Shown here: piece after piece, positions 24,701-33,671 of the stretch | How positions within the stretch are numbered: position 1 is the first letter of the stretch | How the letters are laid out: each line of letters starts with the position of its first letter | NCBI GenBank assembly: GCA_024734555.1 | Contig: JANPWX010000215.1 | Coordinates: 4,199,957-4,263,956 of the forward strand | Origin: Trochalopteron elliotii | Taxonomy: Eukaryota; Chordata; Aves; Passeriformes; Leiothrichidae | Direction of reading: 5' to 3' | DNA: 64,000 nucleotides | The notes under the pieces: model-generated | What the model was told of the DNA's origin: nothing | The model's input: only the letters and a program-made list of their open reading frames with translations | The model's database searches: none | Position numbers and translations under genes: made by a program

Positions 24701-27700
24701 AAAATCATGGATATTTGTCTATATGCATTTTATGTGTTTTAGAAAATGCAGTGTGCAAGTAAATCTAAAGTTTCAGTGAAACATTTTCAGGGGTCAAATT
24801 CATGATGTTTATTCTAAAAAAGTTTATTTGTTTTTAAGTATACTGACATGCATTTTGATCTTTACTCTCTTTTTCTTTCAGCAATATGCCCCCCTGCTTG
24901 CTGTGTTCAGCACTCAAGGCCAGTCAGAGTTGATCCTACTCCAGAAGGTTCAGGAGTACTGTTATGACAACATCCACTTCATGAAAGCCTTTCAGAAGAT
25001 AGTGGTACTCTTTTATAAAGGTAAAAGTGTATAATCCACTCTTGTATTCTGTGCTTGGATTCTCAGTGTCAACCACTATGATGTTTCATACCATCCTATG
25101 ATGTTTCACCAGGCAGTGCATATGAGAAGACTGTGTTGGTGTTGAACCCTGGAATACTTGCTGCTTTGATAGTTTAAAGGAGTGTGTGGCAGCAGGAAAA
25201 GCCAAAACAAGCCCTTCTCTCCCTCTGTTGCATTCATCTCATATTCAAGAAGCATGAGCAGGATCAAGCACTGTCCAGTCACTTCAAGTGCAGTTTAGTC
25301 CTTATATAAAACCAGTTCTAGGAAGACATTTCTATAAATTCCTGGCAGATTTCAAAAGTAGATCAGAGCTTGGTTTTAAGAAATCTTTAAAGTGCAAACT
25401 CTCTTAGCAGGAAGATTTTTCAAGAGTTTGGAGTTGAAGGTTTTTTGACTTACTCTCTACCAGAAGGAGCTTTTCTTATTCTTTTCCTGCCAAATTTTTG
25501 CAGGTGCCATAGTTTTGATGGATTTCATTTTTATTGTGAAATTGACTTCTTCACAAGTTTATTCTGATCAGGTTGTCATAGAGACTAATGGTCTTGCACC
25601 ACATGTGATGGGTGGGTGCCAAACAGTTTGTTCTGACGTTCTTGCTATAAATAGTTTGAGGATAAAAATCAGCAGGAGTAGAAACCTAGTGTTGATATTT
25701 GTTCACCCTGTTGAGTCCAGGTACATGTTCAAGGCAAATGGGTTCCAACTGTTAAAATAATTTCATGGTTGCAGAAGGAAGTGAGTCATGTGGATTTATT
25801 TCTATCCTTTCAATATAGCGTGGTCTCAATGGTAAATGAAAAAGCAGTGCACCTTGTCCTTCTGCCCTCAAATTCTACAATTTGTAAATACTATTAATGA
25901 CTGTGGAACAGCTTGAAGCTGCAGCAATCACTTGATTCAGTTTTCTTTGGAAAAGAACATTTGCTTCGGACATGGTGAATGAGAGGCGTAATTGCTGTGC
26001 ACTCAGAGCATAACTGATGGTCAAACCAGAAATAGTCTTGTGTAGGATTGCCTTCAGAATTTTTGTAGATTCATTACTGTGTTAGCCTGCAAGAGCAAAC
26101 TTGACATGCCAAAGCATTTAAAAATTAAAAAGAAAATAAATCACAGAATTGTACATTAAACTTAACATGCTTGAAGAACCTAGTTCCCATCTACTCTGCT
26201 CACCCCACATGCTCTTGTTCTGACTGGAGATTACTTGGGCAGGGTTGTTTGGAGGGCTGAGAAGACTTCAGCCTCAGCAGTATGGGTGCCACAATACTGT
26301 TTAGGATTCTCATGATGTCTAGAGGAGTGTTTGGAGCTACCTTATGGTCATCCAATATTTGCTGTGCCTGCATTCCTGCTTGGAATATCTGGGGCGGGCG
26401 TGCTGCAGCACCTGCCTCTGCCATCTGATGCAGTCATGCGGCAGCACAGCTGCCAGCCCTTCCTGGCCCCATTTATGCTGAAGCTGGATCTGCCCTGTTT
26501 GACAGATCTGCTGCCAACTGCTTGCCTGACTTTACAGCTACTGCCATAGGGCCCTTCTGGATGCTGGATGCAGGGAGCATCAGCTCCAGCTGGTTTTGGG
26601 AGCTTTGGAGTTAAACAGTCTCCATTAGGTCCATGTCCAAAGCATGCTGCTTTGTCAGCCGGGGAAGATTCTGGGAGAACTAGGCCTTCAATTCCTGTTT
26701 CTTCTACATGACTGTATTGAGCTTTAATGGCTCATGATGTGGCTTGTGCAGTCCCATGCTGCCTGCCTCTTCTTTGTTTCAGTGCTGGTAGATTTCACCC
26801 TCTCCTCCTTCTTCTCTCTCATAACTATCCACTAAAAACAAGCCATCAAGTCTTTTTAGAGACATACTACACTTTATTTAGATAACTTCCCAATGACAGC
26901 GTATCTTCTGTTTCCTCATAGCCAAGGAAAAAAGCCCCCTAAAGCTGTTACTGCCTGTGTCAGTGGTAGGGGAACAACAGACACCTTTATTCCCCTTTCT
27001 GTTGTTAAATGTAACATGCACAAGATCTGGAGAGGTTTCAGGGTCCCTAATGAACTTCATCTACTGACAAATAAAGGTATCTGAATATCTGTGAATGAGC
27101 AGATAGAAATGCAGCTTTGTACCAGCATGAATGTGGACAGTTTGTTGCTTGTTACTCATTATGAGGGAGTGCTTCCTGGGCATAAAAATAGTCAGTAGTG
27201 ATGATAGACACCTAATGCCAGTCACGCTTTGGCTAATTTAGTTCTATGACTACTCTCATCTTGCATCTCAATGCTTTCTATATTTCCATCATGAAATAGC
27301 CCTTGGATTACTTTCTTGTGAATTACCTGGAAATACCTAAACATGTTGACAGCTGAGGCTCCTTAGCACCTAGAAGGTCTTGAAAGTCTGTGGTGCTGAT
27401 TATTTTATTTATTATTGTCTCTAAACAAGAAGGAGCATCCATTTTTTCCCCAATGTAAACCCTAGCCCTATTTTCCCTTAAGTAGCAGTAGCTACTTACC
27501 TGCTTGTAGGTATAATTTGCAAAAGCAGTTCTGTAGTTGGTTAAAGCTTGTTGACATCATTATTAATATTATTACTCTACCGTTCTGTTCCTGAGACAGT
27601 ATAGTGAAAAATAAGCTGTTCAGTTCTATACTGATCCCTGGCTATGATTTTGCTTTTCTGGTTTTCACTTAAAGCCAGTGCAATTTTTAATCTGACAGCT

Positions 27701-30700
27701 GCATTTTGACCAAGATCTAAAGGCCAGTTGCAGAATAAGAATTGCTGAATTTTGAGTGGCACTCAGTAAGTTTCCTGGTTTCCTTGCTAGCATTGTAAGA
27801 TGTATGTTGTTTGTTAGTTCCTTCTGTGTTGAAGTGTGTCACTTAACTCTTGGTAAAATAAGCACTGTTGTTATTGGAATACATGCTATATATCATATTC
27901 ACCTGTTGATCCCCTTTCTTTTAGGTTGTGTCTGTCCTTGAAATTTCAGATGTGAAATCTTGACACTGTTGAAATTAATGATCATTCCTTTAATGAGGAT
28001 CAGAATTTCACCCTTTGAACGGCAAACACAAAGAAAGCCTCTGTGTACTTTTTCATTAGAATTCAAGACAACATTTAGAAAATACAAGAAGAAATAGCTG
28101 ATTGCAAGTACACGTGAAGTAGGGCTCTGGTTTGAGGCATAACTGGCCTCAGAGATATTCTTTTGCAGTACAGAGATACAGCAACCAAATGATGCAGACT
28201 GACAGAGATTCTCAAACTCTGCAGGAAATATTTAGAAGAATGGAATCTTCAAGTTCCACTTCATACAGGGTTGGGTTGGGGTTTTTTTGGTTTTTTTGAT
28301 GGATAACAATTATCTTTAAATATCTTCATTATTCAAGTACTTTTTGTGGTACTTGATGCAAAATTTTCTTGGGAAAAACCCAAAACAAACCAGAAAGGCC
28401 TTAACTGTACTGCAAGCTACATTCCTTGCATTGGAAGAGCCCTTGTCTGAAGGCTCTGTTGTCCCAGCTGAGTTAACTGCAATAAAGTTGAATTTTGCAG
28501 ATTGATTGACTGTGTTGGCAGCTGCCAGGGTGTGCTTTTGCCTTTACTGCCTGTGGCTATGTGGTTTGAGTTAAAAGCAGAAATTCATTTGAATCGGGTG
28601 ATTGAGTGCAAAGCTGAGACCTGAACTTCAAGTAACTCTCCAGTTAACCCTGAAGAAAAGAGACTGGGGCTGTTCAGTCTCTCTGCACTGCAGCTTCTCC
28701 CTTTCATGAGCGACGTCCCTGGAGGCTCTGGCCGTGGGTGGTTTGAGTGGCAGTTGGCTGCACCTGCAGGAAAAGCAGCTCTCTGGGGCTGACATCACCT
28801 GGGACTGCAGTGAGAATGATGTGCACACGCCCACAAACCGCAGTGCTCAGCTCCAGCCATTAAAATATATCTATAATCAACTCTAATGAGGAATAACTAT
28901 ATATATATATGCAAAATGAGTCATTCCCTTCATCCCCCTTCCAGTTTCTCTTCCCACTGCTTCAAAGCAACTTAGAGGTCTGATTAACTACACGCTATCC
29001 TGCATGATTGTTGAATTGAGCATCTTTGTGCTGGTGGGAGAATGCCATCCCTTGTGAGCACTGGAGGCATGAGTGTATTGCACATAATATTTCTTAGAAA
29101 TTAAAAGAGCATTGCAGTTGTCCTTTTTGTAGTTCAGGGCATTTTGTTCTTCTCTGTTAGGGTAGGAGGTTTATTGCCATGGGGTTAAATACAGGCAAAT
29201 TTTTCATCTTCCAGACTTGAGAATGTTTTAATCTTTGAGGCACACAGTGAGACTTGCTGCTTTTATTAGACTGAGGTTTGGGGAAGGGAGGGAGAAATTG
29301 CACTTTCCCCTTTGGCAACAAAACCATTGAGCTTACGGGCTTCAAATAAAAAAAACAGACTTAAGTCCTGTTACTTTTTAACTGAGCTATGTGCCTATCT
29401 GGAGGTGCTTCTTTGTACAGTATCATAATGCGATCTGTCATGCAGCAACAGGCTTCAGCACTTCTATGCAGCAGCTTCATACTTGTGAATGTCCACAGTG
29501 CCCCAGAGCTTGAGCTGGGGACAGGATTGCTCTACTTGGGTTTTTTTGGTTGTTGTTTTTTTTTCCTGAAATCTCTCCTGATTTTCTTGGCCTGTTGTTA
29601 TGTGTCATACCCTGAGTAATTTTGCAGATGTAGTTGTGAACTTCAGGACTCTGAGGTAAATGTAACCTTTTCACATGCACTTTTACATTAAACTGCAGGT
29701 CCATGAGTCCATGTGAAATATTTTCAGGTATGCTAAATTAAAATCCAGTTTCATTAAATACTGTAATGTCTTTGAGCTGCTGCTAAGGACTATAAGCAAG
29801 TACTTAATCCAACATGTTCAAAACCTCTTTCTTGTCTCCAGCGTTTCTGTAACATTGGAGAAAATGTTCATTGTGACAGGTTGTGATTTCAGGAAGATGG
29901 TGGATTTTTGTGCCTCTTGTAGGTTCACTAAACAATTTGTATGTAAAAGAAAAAAGCCTAGAGCCAGCTCAGTCCTGTTTTCCCTGCATTTTCTCAGCAT
30001 ACTGTCAGCTGCAGTGAACTGCAGAAGAGGTTTTATTTTGGAAATGTGTCTGAGAGACAAGGTAATTGCCAGTCACATGCACTTAGTAAATTCCTAATTT
30101 TCAGGGAGATTTCATATTCAGTTACTGTTGAATGTCTTGGAATAGTTTTGATTAAGTTCAAACATATCCCTGGTTGCTTCCATCTGTTTATTATTCAACA
30201 GCATATGTGAAATGTGTCTCCTCTGTCTCATTTGATCAGATGCTTTGGGGTTTTAGTGTAATTTATTTCAGTTTGTCTTTTTCCTTTCCCTGCCACATCT
30301 GCTCTAACTTTAGGCTGAAGCAGAAGGTGATGGTCAGGGTCGGTGCCTTGGCAAGCAAATACCCAGTGGGTGGGATGGCACCAAGAAGCTCAGGGAAGCA
30401 GTGAAGTACATGACTGTGTTGATTTTGAGCAGGGAGGGTAGTTTGTTCAAAGACAAAAAGAATGGAAATTTTAATGAGGTGTAGAAAGCTGTCTTTAGTC
30501 TTTTTATAGAACAAATACAGTTTGATTTTTGTTGTTGTTGTTGTTGATGTTGTTGTTTGTTCTTGCCTCTTGCATTACATAACTGCCAAAATGCCATTGT
30601 GGATCCCAGATTTTGCCTCCACAGCCATCAATTACTGAGATACTTGGCTGGATCACAGGAGCTTTGTCCTGGAGCTAGAGGTCTGTTGATAGACCTAAAT

Positions 30701-33261
30701 TTGCATATGTTGGTAACAATAAGTGTCCTTGCTATTTATTAGTATTTCTTCATTCTGAATTGCATTCAGCCTCACATGTCCTAACTGATAGCTATTTTTT
30801 TCCTGATGCTTGACATAAAAATGTCAGCTGTGCTGTCCATCCAAGCCAATTAAATGGGTGGTCTGAATAGTGACCTTAAAACTTAGTAGCTAAAAACAAT
30901 ATAAGACCTTTAGGGGAAAATGATTGCAAAAAATCCCTACTGGCTGTCTCTTAAGTGTTCAGTCAGGAGGTATCTGTCACTTCAGACTTCTAGAACCATG
31001 CCCAATTCTGCAATACAACAGCAAGAAAATCATGGTAATTCTTACTGTGGTAACTTCCAAGATGTGCAGGCTGATTATTACATTTCTTTTATCCAGCAAT
31101 CTTATGGGGTATATTTAAAACAGATGAATAAAGAACTTTTCTTGACAGAAGCACAATGTTTGATACTTAATTTCAGGCTAATACATTACACATTTTATTG
31201 CATTTGGAACCCATTAGATACATCAAATATTCTCTATTTGTAGCCTAATATAGATCATGCAAAGCTTGTTGCACTGCAATCATATTAGCTTTATACTGCC
31301 TTTAAAAAAATCTTTCTCCTCTCATGTTCGAAATCTGCCAATCTCTAAAAAATACATTTTTTTTTACAAACACTGATCTGTGTTTCAGCTGATGTTCTGA
31401 GTGAAGAAGCTATCCTCAAGTGGTATAAAGAAGCACATGTTGCTAAAGGCAAAAGTGTTTTTCTTGACCAGATGAAGAAATTTGTGGAGTGGCTGCAAAA
31501 CGCTGAAGAAGGTATGGGTTCATTTGAAGAACTGTGGTAATCTCTTTGCAAAACAATTCTTTTTTCACATTTTAGTTTTACCAGGTTATGAAGTATTCAG
31601 GACTCAAAATATAAAACAGCAGGCATGGCCATCTCAATTGTTTCCAGGCATGCCTAAGCCTAACAACACTTACTGCTTCGTTAATGATTATGGTGTTCCT
31701 GTGAAGTCCTTTATTCATTGGGTACCACTTGTCTATAGATAAACTCTTCTAGCTTCTGCAGGGAGGAACTCTGCACTGATGACAGCATGAAGTACCTTGG
31801 TGCTAACACCTGCAGCCACACAGTTTTCTGTTTCAGTGCCTTTTTTGCTGTTGTCATGTTTAATGGCTCATAGCATGAGCTTGCCTGTGCCCTGGCTCTT
31901 GAAACTGGCTTTAGCTGAATGGTCAGGTTAACATTATGTGGTCTGTATTTGCTGCTTTAAAATGGTTATTTAGAAGGGGAACTGATTTCTTTAGTCCCTA
32001 ACTTGGTTTTCCTCATGTTCTTGATAGAAAAATACTTCTACTGGATAAGTAAGTTATCTTTTTTTGCATGGAAAAAGAATTCCCCATCAGTTGGGAAGAT
32101 AAATCCATGTGTAATAGTTTGGGATAGAATTATTAGGGTTCAATTGCATCCATTTAATGTAATTAATTTTATGAACTTGGAGGGACTATGTACTAGTGGC
32201 AAGGACCAGATGAAATTTAGCAGCAATTCACATGTTCAGGTAGCAGTATAAAAATGGCAGCTACTTTCACACTTGAAATTTTGGATGGGCAAGCTTGGTC
32301 TAATTAAGCTTTTTTTTTTCAGCTGCTTTCAAACTTGAGGTTTTGGATGGGCAAGCTTGGTCTAATTAAAGTTTGGGGGTTTTTTTTCCCCTTTTTAATT
32401 TTCTGCATGTATGCCTCGGCTGCTCTTTATTTTTATCCTTTCCTGCATGCCCCCTCTGCCAGATGTCCTTAATTACAAAGTCCAGTACAAACGGAAACAA
32501 AATGTTTCTGTAAGAACACGCAGACCATGTTTGCTCTCAGAAATCTGATCTATGGTGTAATATTTGTTGGCAGTGAGCCCTTTCCTGTCAGGTGAACACA
32601 GAAATACAATATGATACAAAGTAGCTTTAGGTTACAAAACCAGCTTGTATATTCCTGCTTCTAGGTTACTTCTTACTTCTTCGGCTTCTATTACTTAAAT
32701 GAACTTTATCTTATGCTATAAAAATCATTAAAAAATTTAGTTTGTACATGTTTCATACCTCCTGTAAGGTAACACAATTTAGCCTTTCTAGATAGGCTGG
32801 ATGGTGATGCTGATTGATACTCACAAAGCAAATAATTTTAAGGGCGCTTCCTGGATGAGAGCAGTAGAGTCTACACATAGAGATTAGAAGAGTGAGTAAA
32901 TAAAGCTGATCCTTTATTAAACGCAGCTCAGGTACACATTGTGTGGCTCTGTAGATGAGGACCAGAATCATTCATAGCAACGTGGTGAAACTTTTAATGG
33001 CAGATCCGTAAATTAAGAGCTCCACCATGGAGGGCAGTGGAGTAAACCTTCATCTCCTGAAGCTGTGTGTTTCTTTCTTGTTTGCTCTGTTTGATATCCC
33101 AATCTTTCCTAGGAACTACGAGGTGTGGTGAAAATTTTCATTTTGGAAGGATATCTTGTTATTTTTACAGAATTACTCACATCAGTGTCCTTGTGCAACC
33201 TACATGAAGTATTTTACGCTTTTCTCTTCCAGAGTCGGAGTCTGAAGGGGAGGAGAACTGA
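3548..33261 (+). CDS. BZW2: BZW2 (5MP1, eIF5-mimic protein), 3' partial gene: ten coding exons
   Basis: Coding exons joined across 3548-3724, 4791-4894, 7997-8062, 14667-14802, 18754-18863, 20681-20851, 21243-21389, 24882-25020, 31389-31511 and 33233-33261. Together they give 400 codons; with the expected 19 upstream residues this is 419, the known BZW2 length. BZW2 is a cytoplasmic regulator that resembles eIF5: a HEAT-like N-terminal half and a C-terminal W2 (eIF5C/MA4) domain that binds eIF2/eIF3 parts. It competes with eIF5 and tightens start-codon choice (known for the family). The near identity to the mammalian protein, the tail ESESEGEEN (BZW1 ends differently) and the TSPAN13 neighbour separate BZW2 from BZW1. 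All splice junctions are GT-AG and phases match. The first coding exon is not in the window: the first exon here starts inside codon 20 and no ATG exon is seen in 1-3547. Confidence 0.97.
3725..4790 (+). other. BZW2: BZW2 intron, 1,066 bases
   Basis: Ordinary U2-type GT-AG intron. I see no repeat or RNA gene in it. Confidence 0.9.
4791..4894 (+). CDS. BZW2: BZW2 coding exon, residues 79-113
   Basis: 104 bases between the acceptor TTATAG and the donor GTCAGT. It completes the split Ala codon and runs [20 protein letters not shown] to IRNYAQ, ending in phase 0. Part of the N-terminal HEAT-like domain. The acidic stretch FADEDHD is a family feature with small species differences. Confidence 0.96.
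4895..7996 (+). other. BZW2: BZW2 intron, 3.1 kb
   Basis: U2-type intron containing the 5,263-5,824 CR1 copy. The rest is AT-rich sequence without recognised features. Confidence 0.9.
5263..5824 (+). mobile_element. CR1 LINE, 5'-truncated, sense copy
   Basis: About 560 bases matching the 3' part of the avian CR1 retroposon from memory: GGCCAGCAGGACCAGGGCAG near the start, then GAAAGGAGGCTGAAGCC, TCTTCTCCCACGTAACAAG and GGTTTAGTGGCACTTG. It ends in the CR1 3' motif TTGCAATTCTATGA. It is diverged and carries no open ORF2. It lies in a BZW2 intron in the same orientation as the gene. Confidence 0.93.
7997..8062 (+). CDS. BZW2: BZW2 coding exon, residues 114-135
   Basis: A 66-base exon of 22 codons in phase 0 at both ends, from [14 protein letters not shown] to FEDEIKK, with the acceptor CTTTAG and the donor GTAATG. 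It is too short for simple ORF finding and was placed by matching the family sequence between the neighbouring exons. The basic, aromatic run RRYKYLEK is strongly conserved in BZW proteins. Confidence 0.95.
12219..12241. repeat. Perfect 10-bp inverted repeat
   Basis: AAAGTGGTCA and its exact complement TGACCACTTT separated by GTG. Could be a chance palindrome or a binding site. Confidence 0.8.
13202..13241. repeat. Strong inverted repeat / hairpin
   Basis: Arms 13,202-13,217 and 13,226-13,241 pair over 16 base pairs with a single G-T wobble (13,208/13,235), around the 8-base loop AGCAGAAG. Seen directly. It lies in a BZW2 intron. The stem is shorter than a typical microRNA precursor. Confidence 0.85.
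14141..14468 (-). mobile_element. CR1 LINE 3' end, antisense copy
   Basis: Begins with the reverse complement of the CR1 tail (AGAATCACAGAATGATAG, then GGTTTGGGTTGGAAGGGACC). It continues through ACCAGGTTGCTCAGAG, CACAACTTCTCTGGGCAACC and TTTGAAGCCATTCCC to about CAGGTACTG. The octamer-like ATTCTGTG repeats at its 3' end are typical of CR1. It ends about 200 bases before the next BZW2 exon. Confidence 0.93.
14667..14802 (+). CDS. BZW2: BZW2 coding exon, residues 136-181 (part)
   Basis: 136 bases between the acceptor CAACAG and the donor GTAATT. It encodes [19 protein letters not shown] through [10 protein letters not shown] and ends with the first base of the split Gly181 codon. It is part of the N-terminal helical domain. 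An in-frame upstream ATG at 14625 belongs to intron sequence and is not a start. Confidence 0.96.
14803..18753 (+). other. BZW2: BZW2 intron, 3.95 kb
   Basis: U2-type intron with an A-run at about 16,129-16,141 and the solo LTR at 16,718-17,288. Nothing else recognised. Confidence 0.9.
16718..17288 (-). mobile_element. Solo LTR of an avian endogenous retrovirus (old copy)
   Basis: 571 bases running from TGTCATGG to GGCACA (TG...CA ends). The layout is one I recognise as a widespread bird LTR, on the minus strand. A degenerate TATA-like box lies at 17,037-17,030, with a CRE-like TGATGTCA at 17,043-17,050 just upstream of it. A poly(A) signal ATTAAA lies at 16,849-16,844. The flanks ACCTC (16,713-16,717) and CCCTC (17,289-17,293) look like a 5-base target duplication with one change, which suggests an ERVL-like origin. 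No internal viral genes are seen next to it. The family name cannot be fixed without a repeat library. Confidence 0.82.
18754..18863 (+). CDS. BZW2: BZW2 coding exon, residues 181-217
   Basis: 110 bases: two bases completing Gly181, then 36 codons from [14 protein letters not shown] to ANLDKRLL, followed by the consensus donor GTAAGT. The segment [15 protein letters not shown] is typical of BZW2. Phase 0 at the 3' end joins the next exon, which begins ELFPANRQ. Confidence 0.96.
18864..20680 (+). other. BZW2: BZW2 intron, 1.8 kb
   Basis: U2-type intron. A 115-codon open frame on the minus strand (20,251-20,598) shows no family resemblance that I can defend. A G-rich tract lies at about 19,769-19,785. 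Confidence 0.88.
20681..20851 (+). CDS. BZW2: BZW2 coding exon, residues 218-274
   Basis: 171 bases, 57 codons in phase 0 at both ends, with the acceptor TTTCAG and the donor GTAAAA. It runs from [17 protein letters not shown] to QECPIKE. It covers the join between the N-terminal helical half and the W2 domain, with a charged helical linker ([14 protein letters not shown]) predicted from its heptad-like Leu spacing. The intron after it is only 391 bases, the shortest in the window. Confidence 0.96.
20852..21242 (+). other. BZW2: BZW2 short intron, 391 bases
   Basis: The shortest intron seen, between a GTAAAA donor and a CTCCAG acceptor. No internal feature. Confidence 0.9.
21243..21389 (+). 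CDS. BZW2: BZW2 coding exon, residues 275-323 (W2 domain)
   Basis: 147 bases, 49 codons in phase 0, with the acceptor CTCCAG and the donor GTACCT. It starts [16 protein letters not shown] and ends AEQALKHLK. It is the first part of the W2 (eIF5C-like) domain, with the conserved helix around [17 protein letters not shown]. The open frame continues past the donor only to a TGA at 21423, so it ends soon after the exon. Confidence 0.96.
21390..24881 (+). other. BZW2: BZW2 intron, 3.5 kb
   Basis: U2-type intron. The part at about 21,560-22,180 is more GC-rich than its surroundings and holds a 134-codon chance-like ORF (21,772-22,176). A short direct repeat of CTGACTAGTAA lies at about 21,726-21,748. 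The rest is unremarkable. Confidence 0.88.
24882..25020 (+). CDS. BZW2: BZW2 coding exon, residues 324-370 (W2 domain)
   Basis: 139 bases between the acceptor TTTCAG and the donor GTAAAA. It encodes [20 protein letters not shown] through IVVLFYK plus one base of Ala370. It is the core of the W2 domain, with the helix of [10 protein letters not shown] and the hydrophobic [11 protein letters not shown] that precedes the aromatic/acidic (AA-box) region. Confidence 0.96.
28897..28911 (+). repeat. (AT)n run
   Basis: A short TATATATATATAT stretch in a BZW2 intron. Confidence 0.85.
30529..30557 (+). repeat. (GTT)n microsatellite, interrupted
   Basis: GTT units with one GAT interruption at about 30,546-30,548, in a BZW2 intron. 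Confidence 0.9.
31389..31511 (+). CDS. BZW2: BZW2 coding exon, residues 370-411 (W2 AA-box region)
   Basis: 123 bases, from the end of the Ala370 codon to the first base of Glu411, with the acceptor TTTCAG and the donor GTATGG. It carries [13 protein letters not shown] and [14 protein letters not shown]. These correspond to the two aromatic and acidic boxes at the end of the eIF5/eIF2B-epsilon W2 fold, used for binding eIF2-beta in the family. Confidence 0.96.
31512..33232 (+). other. BZW2: BZW2 last intron, 1.7 kb
   Basis: U2-type intron (GTATGG donor, TTCCAG acceptor) holding the 62-base tandem duplication at 32,258-32,387. Confidence 0.9.
32258..32387 (+). repeat. 62-base tandem duplication
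   Basis: Copy 1 runs 32,258-32,319 and copy 2 starts at 32,320. Both contain TTTTGGATGGGCAAGCTTGG then TCTAATTAA and end in a T-run. There are a few mismatches (CAGCTACTTTC versus CAGCTGCTTTC), so it is not an assembly duplicate of identical sequence. Confidence 0.9.
33233..33261 (+). CDS. BZW2: BZW2 last coding exon segment, residues 411-419 and stop
   Basis: 29 coding bases after the acceptor TTCCAG: they complete Glu411 and add SESEGEEN followed by TGA at 33259-33261. The very acidic C-terminus matches the BZW2 tail. Although tiny in coding terms, the exon carries on as the 3'UTR. Confidence 0.95.
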
Positions 33262-33396
33262 GGTGGTTCCACAGAGCACAGTCCCAATCTAGGTTAATGC
33301 CAAATGCGCTTGGGAATGCCGTACTGTTCAAGCAAAGAGGCTTTACTTCAGTGTCATACAGAAAACTATAGACTAGACTTTCCTTTTGTTTAGAAG

Positions 33397-33402
33397 AATA
33401 AA
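33397..33402 (+). promoter_or_regulatory. BZW2: Possible early poly(A) signal AATAAA in the BZW2 3'UTR
   Basis: A second canonical AATAAA only 136 bases past the stop codon, followed by GGTTTTTAATGG. Use of it would give a very short 3'UTR. Inferred from the motif alone. Confidence 0.35.
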
Positions 33403-33665
33403 GGTTTTTAATGGAGCCCTGAGGCATTAGATGCTTTACTTGGGACTCTACCTCTGGCTCAGTGTACACTAACTTAGGCAAAGACATTCAGCAAGGAGCC
33501 ATATAGAAAAAGTGACATGAAATACTTATGGACTCCTTTTTATTAACGGTCTTTTTCAGGTACTATGGTATATGAACACTCCAATTTCTGTTTATAGAAC
33601 TGTTTGGTCTGTTTGTAGCTCAATATTGGCTTGTGTATGTGATTTGACACCACCACATTTTTTTG

Positions 33666-33671
33666 AATAAA
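33666..33671 (+). promoter_or_regulatory. BZW2: BZW2 main poly(A) signal AATAAA
   Basis: A canonical AATAAA followed after 15-45 bases by a T/GT-rich stretch (TTTTGTGGTATTAGTGTGT), the usual downstream element. This defines the likely 3' end of BZW2. Confidence 0.8.

Larger units (their letters stand above)
25021..31388 (+). other. BZW2: BZW2 intron, 6.4 kb
   Basis: U2-type intron. It contains a GC-richer stretch at about 26,190-26,870 (possible decayed insertion), an AT dinucleotide run at 28,897-28,911 and a GTT microsatellite at about 30,529-30,557. Confidence 0.88.
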
